From Haematococcus lacustris (taxonomy: Eukaryota > Chlorophyta > Chlorophyceae > Chlamydomonadales > Haematococcaceae), in contig JASKMD010000027.1 in the NCBI GenBank assembly GCA_030144725.1, positions 2,638,204-2,702,203 on the forward strand: a DNA stretch of 64,000 nucleotides, written 5' to 3'. A program made the translations under genes and the position numbers. Under the pieces are notes generated by a model. The model did not search any database. It saw nothing but the letters and a program-made list of their open reading frames with translations, and was not told the origin of the DNA. The first letter of the stretch is position 1, and each line of letters begins with the position of its first letter. Below are positions 21,999 through 33,400 of the stretch, in pieces.

Positions 21999-24900
21999 TT
22001 GCCAACATCACTATTCAGCAAGCCACAGAGGACCATTCTGATGTTTGCACACTTGCCAATATTGACAAGGGCTTACAGCTGTGTTTGCAACCAACACAGA
22101 CTACATTTTGCTTCTTACTACTATGACAGCAACATCACACCTTCATCATTGACATCACACCTGCATCACCAGCATCACACCTGCAGCAAGACTTGCCATC
22201 AGCCTCCAGCACAACCATCCCTGTGCCTCCATGCAGGCTCATCCCTCTGGACTGGCTGCGGGACGGCTGGCTCACCCCTTTCCACCTCCCCTCCCCCCAA
22301 GCACGCCAGCAGGCCGACCCACTCTCCTGCCCCGCCCCTCCGCCTCACCCCCTGGGCTCAGCATCCCCAGCGCAGCGGCAGCAACAGCCTGGGCACGGTC
22401 TGTGGAGGAGGAGGAGCTGGTCACGGAGTGGGTGCAGGCGAGGCTGGTGAGGTCATCAGCGGCGTGGAGCTGAATGGCAGCACCAGCTGTGAGGTCGGCG
22501 CCGCCCTCTGCCCGCCTCCACCCCTACCCACCCACCCTGCCGCCACCCCACCCCTTGCTACCGGCCAGCAGCGTGCCACAAGGGAGGTATGCGCCATAGC
22601 AGCAGCAGCGGCAGCAGTCGAAGGAGGGCGTCACGGTACGCCAGTGTCAGGCGATGACAGGGCAGGGGCAGGGGCAGGGGCAGGACCATCACATGTGCCT
22701 CGGACTGCCACCAGGACAAGTCCTCAGGCACTGAGTCGTTGCACTGCCCCAGCGCTCAGACCGCACCCTGGCACCAGGGCCAGGCTTCAGGCCAGGCCGA
22801 CCCTCCCTGCCCCACGTGAAGCAAGTGGGGGCCTTGCCCAGTGCCAGCCAGCTGCTGCAGGGGCTGGGGCTGGTGGGGCTAGCCGGCGAGCCAGGGTGGA
22901 CATGGGCATCGCTACCAGTGGCGGTGCAGGGCCCTGGGCTGGTGGGGGCCCCTCCAGCGTGCTTGCCGCCAGGCCCAGCGCTGCCACCCTGCCTGGCTAT
23001 GGAATCTCACAGCAGCAGCAGCAGCAGCAGCGGGGGGTGGGGGAGGAGGTGGGGGAGGCCAGTGGGGCTGAGGGTGTGGGTGGGAATGACGTGGTTCTGC
23101 TGCCCGGGGGGTCCCCAGTGGCCCTGGCAGCAGGCCAGGGGGAGGGTACCCAGGGGGGGTGGGGTGTCATGGCTGAAGAGTGCACTACCTCAGTGCAAGC
23201 CCAAGGCTGCCCTGTCCCCTGCCCTGCCTCCCCCCACACTGCTGCCACCGCTTGCTGCAGTGAACAGGGCACGGCGCAGGGGCTGGGGCCACCTCAGGGT
23301 GTGCTTGGCATGGCCTGGCAGAGCCATGAAGAAGATGAGGTGCAGCCAGCGTCTAGCGCCCTGGGGTGGGAGGTGTGGGGGGAGTGTGACCCAGGCAAGG
23401 CCAGGTGTGATCCCCAGTGTGACCCAGATGCCAGCGTGGGCAGGCCAGTGTCGTCCACGCGTGCACAGCTGCGGGTGCAGAGCGGCTTTGGGGAGGAGGT
23501 GGGAGAGGGCGGCAACAACTGCATGTTTGGAGAGGAGGAGGAGGGGCAGGGTGAACTGGGCGAAGGGGAAGTGGTGCAACAGCAGTGGGGACGCCATGGG
23601 CTGCAAGGCTCTGCAGCCAAGGTTCATGAATGCAAGCAAAGAGGGGGTGCTGTGGGCCAGGCGGGTGGGAGGCAGCTGGCGCCTGGGCGGTGTGTGAGAC
23701 GGGTGGCAGCCGGGCCACAGCCAGAAGGGCATAGCCCCGGTGGCGCCTGGTACTCTGGGCCCCAGCTGCTGGGGCTGCACAGCAAGGACCAGAGGCAGGC
23801 TGTCTTGGGCAATGGTGGGCAGCAGCAGCGCCAGCAGGGTTCATGGCAACTGGCCTGCCTCAGGTCAGGTTTGGACACCAGCAGCCCAATGTTTGCAGGG
23901 CAGGCGGTGGGTCATGGTGGTCGCGCTGTGCTGCTGCCGCCTGCTGCCCAGTGGGAAGGCCCCATGGTTCCAGCTAGGCAGTCCTGCAGCCAGCTGCCTG
24001 ACCCTCACGCACTGACAGTCGAACAGGCTGTGCCGGCGAGCAGCCCCAGTGTCGTCACCATGGTGACCCAGCTGCATGCAGAAGCCCCATGCTTACATGC
24101 CATGCATAGTATGCATGGGGGGAAGGAGGGGGCTGGGCAGGAAGCAGGTCAGCAGGGGGAGGTCATGTCTGTGAGGCAGAGAGACCCATGCGAAGCCATG
24201 CAGCTGAGCCCCCCTCGGCCCCCTCCCAGCAGCCCCGCCCCACGCACCTCCGCTGCCTCTCCACCCGCTTCATCCCCAGACGGCCTTGTGGGCCCTACTG
24301 CAGCCACCTCGGCCCATGTGGCAGCTAGGCATACCCGCCCACCGCCCAGCCTCCTGCCCTGCTGCCCTGCCACCCTGCCCAGCCCCAGCTCTGCCCCTGG
24401 GGCTAGCACCCCTCGGTCACGCCCCTGGACCCCTGCCCTGACTGCCGAAGCCCTGGCCATGGCGGTGGCTGCCCCGGAGCTCACTCTTCAGCAGCTTCCA
24501 CCTGGCTTCCCTGCCCCACCCTGCCACCCACGCACAGCAACCCATGCCCTGACAGCCCCTGCTGCTGAGGCAGGCGGTGCAGAGAGCGAGATGGGGCAGG
24601 TGGATGGCGATCCTGCTGCTGTGTACACCCACATGGGGCAGGGCATGCAGCCGCCACCGCATGGATCCTATGACAGGATGGGAGGGCAGCACTGGCACGG
24701 CGCTGCTACAGCCACAGTAACGCCACGACAGGCACCTGCCCCCTCCAGCCTGCCAGCTGCCCTGCAGTTGGGCCCCCTCCAGCCTCGTGGCCCCAGCCCT
24801 GACTTAAAGGTGCACAGGGGGCGACCAGGAACTGAGTCGTGGTTGGCAGGCAGCAGCAGCGCAGGGGCGGGCCCCGCCATGCCAGCCAGTCCCAGTGTGG

Positions 24901-26297
24901 CCCAGGCCGTTGGTGACGAGCAGGGCTCGCCTAAGGCCCTCGGTGACGAGCAGGGCTCGCCTAAGGCGCAGGAGCAAGGGGGCTTGGCTCCCTCCATGGC
25001 GACCGCGGTGGGGCTGCATGCGCGGGCCAATGGGCTGTGTGGAAGCCAGGGCCAACCCACTAGGTCCAGCACACCAGGGTCGCATCTTCTTGGGGTGCAA
25101 GCCAGGGGCAGGGGCAGGGGCAGGGACAGGGACAGGGGCAGGGGCAGGGCCAAGGCAGGCGGCAGAGGTGAAGCCGGCACGCCAGGGGCGGCAGGGTACC
25201 AGCGACATGGAGGGCACAGCCTGACACTGCAACAGGATGCGGCGCCGGAGGCTGCAGTTGCTGTTGCGGGCACTGGCCTGGGTGCAAGGCCTTCAGGACA
25301 TAGCGTGTATGCCGTTGAGGTGGAGCAGCAGGGGGAGGCAGCAGGAGGGCCAGGCCACCCGCAGGCTTCAGGCCGGGGCCAGGCCGCTGGCAGGGCAGGC
25401 CACCCCTGTGGTCATGCTGGCCAGTGTGATCTCCCCCATGCTGTAATTCAGTTGGTGGTTGAGAGGCAGGGTCAGGCACCCGCCCAGTTCCAAAGACCAG
25501 GCACACAGCACCACCGCCCATGGCTGCAGAGTTCTGAACCCCAGCGGGATGGGCGCCACCCTGTAGGCCCAGCAGTGGCCACCTTCAGCCTTGCGGGCGA
25601 AAGCAGGCGGCAGCAGCAGCAGTGGCAGCAGCAGCAGCCAGAAGGCCATGTCAGCAGGTTGGCAGGGGTGGGCGGCGACGCCACAGGAGCTTCCTCCCAC
25701 TGCCAGCTCCTTGCCGCCCTGCCCCTGGCACCAGCTTGTGGGCCTGTGGTGCTGCAAGACCCCACTGGCCTCATGCAGCATAGCAGCCATGACCCCGGCC
25801 CCGCCGCACTGCAGCTGCAGCAGCAGAGGGGCAGGGACTACCGCTCCGCTGCCAGCTGGCACCAAGCAGGCCAGCCTAGCCGCCACCCAACGGCTGTACG
25901 CTGCTCTGCAACCGCCCATACCCGTGATGGAGATGATGGTGGTGGTGGTGGTGGTGGTGGGGTTGTGCTGCAGGCCAGCCCACCCCGCTCCCCCTCCCCT
26001 GCCGCCGCCCCCTCCACCTCTGTAGGTGGTTGTGGCCGCACTGCTGCCCCAGCCTCCACTGCCGACACCACCAACCACAGCATCAACAACAACCACCTGG
26101 GCCACACCCAGCAGCACCACCAGTACGACGCAGCACACAACCACTCCTCCTTAGGGCAGCATGCAGGGGGCGCCCCTGGTGCCGCGGTGCAGCCCACTGG
26201 CAGCGCTACAGCGTCTGACGCGAGCTGGGGGCTTTGGGGCAACTCCGTGCAAGCGCGACAGGAGTGGTTGCGTCAACCGCTCGCGCACCATCATTAG
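21999..26297 (+). CDS. Very long disordered open frame (about 1430 codons)
   Basis: By far the longest frame in this region, 4.3 kb without a stop, ending TAG at 26297. The frame opens with TTG, so the real beginning is probably a splice acceptor. Composition is dominated by Gly, Ala, Pro, Gln and Ser, with a poly-Gln run, an Arg-Gly run (GRGRGRDRDRGRGRA) like RGG RNA-binding segments, a duplicated GDEQGSPKA unit, and a poly-Gly stretch. No folded domain is recognised. Such giant disordered exons are common in volvocalean genes, but GC-rich DNA also stays open by chance; both strands carry long shadow frames here. Function unknown. Confidence 0.45.
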   Translation: MPTSLFSKPQRTILMFAHLPILTRAYSCVCNQHRLHFASYYYDSNITPSSLTSHLHHQHHTCSKTCHQPPAQPSLCLHAGSSLWTGCGTAGSPLSTSPPPKHASRPTHSPAPPLRLTPWAQHPQRSGSNSLGTVCGGGGAGHGVGAGEAGEVISGVELNGSTSCEVGAALCPPPPLPTHPAATPPLATGQQRATREVCAIAAAAAAVEGGRHGTPVSGDDRAGAGAGAGPSHVPRTATRTSPQALSRCTAPALRPHPGTRARLQARPTLPAPREASGGLAQCQPAAAGAGAGGASRRARVDMGIATSGGAGPWAGGGPSSVLAARPSAATLPGYGISQQQQQQQRGVGEEVGEASGAEGVGGNDVVLLPGGSPVALAAGQGEGTQGGWGVMAEECTTSVQAQGCPVPCPASPHTAATACCSEQGTAQGLGPPQGVLGMAWQSHEEDEVQPASSALGWEVWGECDPGKARCDPQCDPDASVGRPVSSTRAQLRVQSGFGEEVGEGGNNCMFGEEEEGQGELGEGEVVQQQWGRHGLQGSAAKVHECKQRGGAVGQAGGRQLAPGRCVRRVAAGPQPEGHSPGGAWYSGPQLLGLHSKDQRQAVLGNGGQQQRQQGSWQLACLRSGLDTSSPMFAGQAVGHGGRAVLLPPAAQWEGPMVPARQSCSQLPDPHALTVEQAVPASSPSVVTMVTQLHAEAPCLHAMHSMHGGKEGAGQEAGQQGEVMSVRQRDPCEAMQLSPPRPPPSSPAPRTSAASPPASSPDGLVGPTAATSAHVAARHTRPPPSLLPCCPATLPSPSSAPGASTPRSRPWTPALTAEALAMAVAAPELTLQQLPPGFPAPPCHPRTATHALTAPAAEAGGAESEMGQVDGDPAAVYTHMGQGMQPPPHGSYDRMGGQHWHGAATATVTPRQAPAPSSLPAALQLGPLQPRGPSPDLKVHRGRPGTESWLAGSSSAGAGPAMPASPSVAQAVGDEQGSPKALGDEQGSPKAQEQGGLAPSMATAVGLHARANGLCGSQGQPTRSSTPGSHLLGVQARGRGRGRDRDRGRGRAKAGGRGEAGTPGAAGYQRHGGHSLTLQQDAAPEAAVAVAGTGLGARPSGHSVYAVEVEQQGEAAGGPGHPQASGRGQAAGRAGHPCGHAGQCDLPHAVIQLVVERQGQAPAQFQRPGTQHHRPWLQSSEPQRDGRHPVGPAVATFSLAGESRRQQQQWQQQQPEGHVSRLAGVGGDATGASSHCQLLAALPLAPACGPVVLQDPTGLMQHSSHDPGPAALQLQQQRGRDYRSAASWHQAGQPSRHPTAVRCSATAHTRDGDDGGGGGGGGVVLQASPPRSPSPAAAPSTSVGGCGRTAAPASTADTTNHSINNNHLGHTQQHHQYDAAHNHSSLGQHAGGAPGAAVQPTGSATASDASWGLWGNSVQARQEWLRQPLAHHH

Positions 26298-26823
26298 TTT
26301 CCCTCGGGGCATCAACGGCAGCCGCTGTGGCGCTGGGTTGCGACGAGCTCAACAGGACAGTTGCACGGCATTCGTTGATATTTCCGACGGATTGATTGCA
26401 CGCCGCTAGCGTTGTTGCGGCACTGGTGCCGCCGGGTTGGTGAGGTGCTGATCTGTAGACACCTTGTGCGATGTGGGGTGGGGTGGCAGGCAGCATAGGT
26501 AGCTTTGCTGCGGCCTCACTGCGTGGTCTCCTATGACATGCAGGATGTCTTGCTCTGCTGCTGTGCCATGCCACTACTTATGTAAGGTGACACAGCCAAG
26601 GCCGGCTGCCGTGTCGCTCACAACTCAAGTTGAGCGTTGCTGTGCTGCCTGCAGCCAGCAGGGCAGACTTACTGGCTAGATGGTGGCGCTGCAGGGGCTG
26701 CAGGGGCGCTGCCAACAGGAGCAACTAGCATGAACTCCCAGTGTGGACGGCACAGCGCCAGTAGGGCCAGGATAAACAACATGGCGCAAAACTCCCTGCC
26801 CCGCCTTGACCCTTGCCCCTTAG
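26298..26823. other. No gene recognised
   Basis: Short frames only. Probably 3' flank of the long plus-strand frame and the insertion target of element F. Confidence 0.4.
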
Positions 26824-27647
26824 TAAGGTGGCCCCAACATGGGGTTGGTAATCTTCATGCAAGTACTCTCTACATAGTGCACCGTTTTCAGTAGGTTCAT
26901 CGCACTCGCTTTTACGCATTGATGCGCGTTTCCATGGGGATGAGCAGGAGGCAGGTGCTGGCGCCGGTGCAGCCCCTGGGCTGCTCACCCCTCCTGCTTC
27001 CCCCCCCAGCTCCCCCCTGCTTCCCCCCCCAGGAGGCAGCTGCTGGCAGCAGGAGCTGGTGCCGCCCCTGGGCTGCTCACCCCTCCACGTGCTAATCCAG
27101 CCAAGGAGCAGCAGAGGGCCACAGCGGAGATAATCACAAGCTCGCCACGCAAACGCAGGGCGGGCGTGAGGGATCGGACCCCACCTACCAAGCAAGGTAA
27201 ACTATCAATGGCCTACACACCTTGTGGGGCTTGATAGAGTGGCCAGGTACTGCAATAGGTACTACTTACGAAGGGGTCAAGCATCGCTCCAGCCTCGTGT
27301 GTTTCCGCTCGTGTGTCGAGGGGTGCTGTTACATCGGTATTGGCATGAGAACCGATTCCACTGCGGCGACTATCTCTTACTGCGTGCAGGTGCTCCTGGG
27401 CAGGTCGGTCACGGAGGGCGGTCGCGGCGAGGCCCGCATGATGCAAATGTTTAAATGGTTTAAATGCAAAGGTTCGAGCTGCCATTGCGCTCAGCACACT
27501 GCACGGTATTATATGAGACGCGTGCATTGCGTAGCTGATAGAGCTCTCTATCCGAAAATGTGCGAGACGTAAATTGAAACCACGTGGCTGAGACGCGGCG
27601 TCGTTTTGATTCCCAAGGGTAGGTTGTCTGTTGGTTGGGGCACCTGA
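26824..27647 (+). mobile_element. DNA transposon copy F, 0.8-kb deletion derivative
   Basis: Left end TAAGGTGGCCCCAAC, right end GTTGGGGCACCTGA, the same family tips as copies A, B and D, including the shared subterminal CATGGGGTTGGTAATCTTCA. Flanked by CCCTTAG (26817-26823) and CCCTTAC (27648-27654), a 7-bp target duplication with one change. Internally only a short Ala/Pro/Gln plus frame with a basic end (SPRKRRAGVRDR) remains, presumably the C-terminal tail of the transposase. Confidence 0.78.
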
Positions 27648-27654
27648 CCCTTAC

Positions 27655-28215
27655 CCCTATCCCCTGAGCACATTTCCTTGTCACTGCGCACTCGGTGCCT
27701 GTTTGCAGTAAAGCCTTATGAACTGAGTACCTCGTGCTGCTACGCGCAGCATCTATGGTTTGGCACCGAAACATCGTCCTGGCTGGACCGTTGCGGGGCT
27801 CGCAACAAACCTGCATGGTCACAGTCAGGTCCTTCATACATGCACTAAACGCGCTCATGTGCCCAGGTGCACAATGCAGCGATACTCACTGGGTTGCTCT
27901 GGTGGTGAACTAACCCGTGACAATGGTGACCATGGACGTGGGAGTCTCCGTCACTTTCATACTTAACTCGTAGCCAGACTGTGCGCTGTTCCCTGCATTG
28001 CTCTTCTGAACCCCTCCGTTATTGTCTCCCTCAACCGCATCGCGACATCTCCTTCGACCGTCAGCAGGAAAATTGGACGCCATGCCAGACATTGACGTAC
28101 AACCCTCCAACGAGGCGCTTGGCGTGGTAAGCGATGTCCCTGGAAAGGTCTGCTTGGCACGGCATGAGAGGCGCCTTGGCCACCTTGGCGTCTTCAGGTG
28201 GCAGGCTGGCTGGGC
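27655..28215. other. Intergenic, no gene recognised
   Basis: Short frames on both strands, none with a domain or good splice logic. It contains the upstream region of the plus-strand gene starting at 28216. Confidence 0.4.
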
Positions 28216-29995
28216 ATGAGCGCAAAAGAGGCGCAGCAGGAAGCAGAGCGTGCGGCACCTGAACAGGAGGCCAGCACCAGCACCAGGCGCACCCCTTTGT
28301 GAGTGGCCAGGCAGATGCACAATGACTGCTCCCTGTCCTGTCACACTGAGTGCACTGCGATGTCCGCAAGGCCGGTGCATGGCTGCTGCTGTACTCATGG
28401 TACTTGGTGCTGCAGGTGCCCCTGGTGCCATGGTTATGTAAGCGCATAGACAGGCACAGATAAGCAGCCATGTCAGCTTCCTAGGAAGCATTGATCGAAA
28501 GGCCATCACGTGCAGTGCTGCCTTGAGTGTGATGTTTTGGTTTGAGACCGCCTCGCACAACCTGTCAACAGGTCACACAGAATGAAGCCCCTTCGCACAT
28601 TTTTCAACTGGTCACACAGCATGCTACTCTCCTGCGGGCGGCCATGCTCATTCAAACCCTACCATGCGCTGCTGCGCAGCCTGGGGCTGGGTGCTAAGTA
28701 CCTGCCGCACCACAAAGCTGTGGGGTTTGCCGCGGCTTTGGACACCCGGCTCTTGCAGCGGCTGGAGGCAGGGCAGAAGCGGCGGCAGCAGCGGGAGCGG
28801 CAGGAAGCTGAGGTAGGAGGGTCGGAGTTAGGGTTAGGGTGCTTCCCCTGGCTACAAGCAGCAGGGAGCTGAGGTGCGGCCTGCACCTGCACCCTGGCAT
28901 GCAATGGCGGTTGTCACACAAGGAGGCAGGGCATGGGCGGGTACAAGTTACCCTTGTCAACCTAGCCATCTAAAGGAAAAAATGCAACAGGGAAGCTGGA
29001 CATATAGGAACAGGGAAGCTGAACATATAGGAACAGAGGAGCTGAACATAGACGATTGAAAGGAATGAGACCGGGAGATGTCACATGCTGTGCACCAAAG
29101 CTACAGCGCATAGAAGCCATGTGTAGAAGGTTGGGAGGGCTTAGGCAGGGTTTGCCATTCATGGAGCACCCTCAGAAAATTTAGCTGTCATCAACCCATT
29201 ACAGGCTAGCTTGACTGCATGTGCTATCCACCAGCTCAACCTGCATGCACTCCTCTCACATGCACTCTCATTCACCTCCTCACTTGTTCCGCCGCCGCCA
29301 CTGCCAGCTCCGCTTGCATGCATCTTGCCAGGCTTGCATGCATGCAACTCGACATGCAGGCCCAGGCTGCTGCTGCTGCCGCAGCTACACTTACTGTGCA
29401 AGTGCATTGGCTACTGTATTGTGTCATGTCGGTGTTGTTGCGACATGTTACACTGCTCCTCTGCCAAACATGCATCCCATCCATGGTTCTTGCCATCTGG
29501 CGTGCACAGGACTCTGGTCGTGGGCGGGGTCCAACAGCCAACACACAACATGCGCAGCAGCGAAAGCGTGGCGACGGGCTGCAAGCCAGTGATGAAGATG
29601 GGAGTGAAGGGGAAGAGCGCAGCAAGTCTATGTCGTTTGCTGGCGCCCAGGGAAAGGCTGGAGGGGGGAGAACAGCGGCAGGGGCATCCAAGCCCTTTGC
29701 TGCTGCTGCACAGGGCCCAGGGCAGGTCAAACAGCCAGGGGATGCGCAACAGCAGGGGCAGCAGGAACTACGGCAACCACGGCAGCAAGGGCACAAGCAG
29801 CAGCAACAGCAGCGAGGGCAAGAGGAGCAACAACAGCATGGGAAGAAGAGGGTAAAGATGGAGAAGCAGGGGAAAGGGAGACACAGGCCTTCAAATGGTG
29901 CATTGGGCGCGACTCAGGTTGAAGGGGCTGTGAGTGTGTGTGCGCCTGCAAACAGTAATGCAAAGCGGAAGAAGCACAAGTTGTCGGGTAGCTGA
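28216..29995 (+). CDS. Basic, probably nuclear/nucleolar protein, 3 exons
   Basis: Model: 28216-28298, 28620-28812, 29510-29995, 253 aa, phases agree and all junctions are GT-AG. Exon 1 starts MSAKEAQQEAER. Exon 2 holds the only conserved-looking block (FKPYHALLRSLGLGAKYLPH then an Arg/Gln-rich helix with RLEAGQKRRQQRERQEAE). Exon 3 is disordered: Arg-Gly start, acidic DEDGSEGEE, long Gln/Lys stretches, and a C-terminal NAKRKKHKLSGS that looks like a nuclear or nucleolar localisation signal. AATAAA lies at 30024-30029. The composition suggests a ribosome-biogenesis or RNA-binding accessory factor, but no family is recognised and further 5' exons are possible. Confidence 0.55.
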
Positions 29996-30041
29996 CTGCC
30001 GTCACCAGCATGTCAGGCTAGTTAATAAAGCTAATGTTAAC

Positions 30042-30311
30042 TACCGTACTCTCTCTATCGATTCCCTATCCCGAATCGTTTTTTGTCCACTAGAAGAGAT
30101 GCCACGACAGTTGACTATGTTGATCACATGATTTTGATGCGAGATTAATGGTGTGTGAGGCTACATTATTTCCATGCACGAAGACTTTCTCAAAACTGAC
30201 TTTATACGTACTGTGGCCATCGGGGAACTTGAAACATTGAAAAATTGGCTCGAGAGTAATATTTTGATTATAGCTTCCGAGGCTTCGGGAATCGATAGGG
30301 AGAGTACGGTA
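30042..30311. mobile_element. 270-bp MITE between two convergent genes
   Basis: Inverted ends TACCGTACTCTC...GATTCCC at 30042 and the complement ending at 30311 (about 25 bp, one or two mismatches), flanked by ATGTTAAC (30034-30041) and ATGTTAAA (30312-30319), an 8-bp duplication with one change. Non-coding. Size and 8-bp duplication fit a hAT-type MITE. It lies 47 bp after the stop codon of the plus-strand gene, so it is probably transcribed in its 3' end. Confidence 0.75.
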
Positions 30312-30495
30312 ATGTTAAAGTTGATGTCATGGTGACATGACGTCGAGACAACCACCTGCCCCAGCCGCATCAACACAAGCAGCACCGCGACCAAAGAATA
30401 GAAAATAGTTTAATAAGGACAATCCCATCAGACCAGCTTCCCGCGCACCGGTCAACTACAACTCCAAAAACTTAACATGACCCACACTGCATCGC

Positions 30496-33400
30496 TCACT
30501 TTGTGGCGTAGAGCCACTGGTATAAGCAATAACTCAGGACGCCCAAAGCCAGCGCCAGGTTGCTCACGCTTAGGCTGTCAACTTCTGTGACCTTCGTGGC
30601 CAGGCAAGCTACGAACACGACGCTGTAGACCGCCCCCAGCCCCGCGATGCCTAAGTTCAAGCGTTTAAACGTGGAGGCGCCCAGCCGCCCTCGATCAGCT
30701 GCGTCCTGCAGAGGGTGCACATAACACCAGCGCGGTTATGGAAAATAACGCGCCAGTGCCATCAAGCGGAGGCTACCTCTTCTGCAGCGAAGGCACGCTG
30801 ACCCACGCCTGCCTCACCCGCCTACCCATCCTTCCACTCCTTTCTTCTTTCAGATTACCTTCCTGATTACCTGCGCAAATCTTGGTGTCACTGGACTGGC
30901 TGCTGGCTGTATCAGGCAAGGAAGTTACGCAGCAACGCCCAGCCCACTGTGAAAGCCAGGCTGCAAGCCTGGCATCCCTGATACACCTGCAATACCCCAC
31001 CTGCCTGACAAACCTGACATCCATGCCAGACCAGCCATCCCCGTCAAACCAAACCTATCCAAAATTCCCACCAATACTGAACTACCTGACATCCATGTCA
31101 TACGCAACAAGGACCGCCAGCCTCGGCATACCTACAAGCCAGCCCTCCCACCCTGCTGCTGAATCGAGCTAAGATTTGCCCCCAGCTCCATGCTGGCCAC
31201 CCACCCTCAGGTTCAGGCTAGCCACCCACCCTCAGGTTCAGGCTAGCCACCCACCCTCAGGTTCAGGCTAGCCACCCACCCTCAGGTTCAGGCTAGCCAC
31301 CCACCCTCAGGTTCAGGCTAGCCACCCACCCTCAGGTTCAGGCTAGCCACCCACCCTCAGGTTCAGGCTAGCCACCCACCCTCAGGTTCAGGCTAGCCAC
31401 CCACCCTCAGGTTCAGGCTAGCCACCCACCCTCAGGTTCAGGCTAGCCACCCACCCTCAGGTTCAGGCTAGCCACCCACCCTCAGGTTCAGGCTAGCCAC
31501 CCACCCTCAGGTTCAGGCTAGCCACCCACCCTCAGGTTCAGGCTAGCCACCCACCCACCCTCAGGTTCAGGCTAGCCACCACCGTGAGCAGCAGACCAGG
31601 TGCCCAGGTGTGCTTCAACAGCAGAGCAGTGGCGCTCTCTGTTCCCAGGAACAGGGAGGTGGAGGCGTAGCAGGCGGCGGCCAGGCCGCAGAACACCAGG
31701 GTGATGGCCCTGGAGGACGGAGGCAGGACGGGGCAGGGGGCCGCTGTTGAGCTGCGGCTGGGCAGGGTATGGGCAAGGGCTGGGGAAGGTTGGGCAGGGC
31801 TGGGTCAGGTTGGGCAGGGCTGGGGAAGGTTGGGCAGGGCTGGGGAAGGTTGGGCACGGGGGACCAGGGGGCAGTTGATGGGTGCATTGGGTGAGTGGCT
31901 GGGTTACTATGTGTGATGTTGCATTGGGCCATGTTGGGTTAGGGCTGAGCAGGGTATAGGGCAGGGCTGGGAGGGTGGGGCCGCTCCAGGGAGGGGAGAG
32001 AGGGGGGGGGCGTGCAGGGCAGGACAGGAATGCGGGGGAGGGGAGGGCAGGGCAGGGATGAGGGGCAGGGATGGGATGGGGGGCAGGGATGGGGAGGAGG
32101 GCCCAGGTGGTACGGTGCCCCCACCAACGCGCTAGCCACATGCCAATCTTGGCTGCATGGCTGCGTGCCCCATGGGTGACATGTATGTCCATTGTGCATG
32201 CATGTCAGCTGTCCCACACTTCATGTGTCACACAAGTGTTTGGTGTGAGAGGGGAGGGGTGTGTTAAAGAGGGGGGTCATACTCACGAGTACACCCAGGC
32301 TGCTGAGTTCTGTGGCAGCAGCTGGCCCAGGCCCAGGCTTGGGGCTGCTTTGCCCTGCCTGGCCAGCTGCGTGTTGGCTTCTGAAAATACTTTGAGGTTG
32401 ATGGCTAGTGACAGGGCAGCCATTGTGGGGTATAGGGCGGCCAGCTGGGGGGTCCACACCTCACTGGCCTGCAGGGCGGCGGTCAGGGCAGCGGTCAGAG
32501 CGGGGGTCAGGGCGGCGGTCAGGGCGGCGGTCAGGGCGGGGGTCAGGGCAGCGGTCAGGGCGCCGGTCAGGGCGGCGGTCAGGGCAGCGGGAGGGGCGGC
32601 GGTCAGGGCAGCGGGAGGGGCGGCGGTCAGGGCAGCGGGAGGGGCGGCGGTCAGGGCTGTTGTTGGGGTTAGGGTAGGAAACAAACCAATCACAAAGCTA
32701 GTTTTACAACTGGAGGTTTGCATTGAAGCAGGCGTGACCCTGCCTGGCCTTCCTTCCCATTCCTAGCCCCCACCCATGCTACCTATTGCATGCCCACTTG
32801 AACGACACGGACCAGCCATGCCTGACCCTGATCCTGACCTGGCTTTGCCAGGCACTGTCTGACCCTACCTGGCCCTTGCTGTGCTCACCTGCACAAAGGC
32901 TGCCAAGAAGCCTGCACTCTTGGCGGCACAGCCCAGCATGAGCCTCTGGTACGTGGCTGACCCCAAGCGGTCGTTGGCTGCCGCGTCCTGCACGCACCCA
33001 CACCCACACCGCACACAGTGATGCACTCTTAGGCTTGTTTGGGTATTTCACTCTTAGGCTTGTTTGGGTAGAGGTTGGCTTGTATGTACCCAAGCCCTGC
33101 CTGCTGCCTCGTCAAAGCAATGAGTGCAAACCGCTCACACGCACACCCCCACCGCCCCCACCCCACACACACACTCCGCCACACCACCCACACGCCAGAC
33201 ACTCACACACCATGAGGTATGGCGTGGACGCATTAAGCAAGCATGACCACATGTTCAATGTGTGCAATGACTATGTGTGGGTCAAAGCGGCACCTGCGTC
33301 AGCTGATCAAGGTGGTCAGCAGAAGCAGGAGCAGGTGAGTGTCACACGCTAATCTGTGACCTCAGCGTAGACAGACCAAGCAGTTGGTGGTATCGTGAAC

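Noticed and set aside
22787..26144. Long minus-strand and alternative plus-strand ORFs in the 22.8-26.1 kb region
   Set aside because: They are shorter shadows of the 1430-codon plus frame in GC-rich DNA and show no domains.
31184..31579. Regularly spaced 25-bp repeats resembling a CRISPR array
   Set aside because: The units are contiguous with no variable spacers, the host is eukaryotic, and the array lies in an intron.
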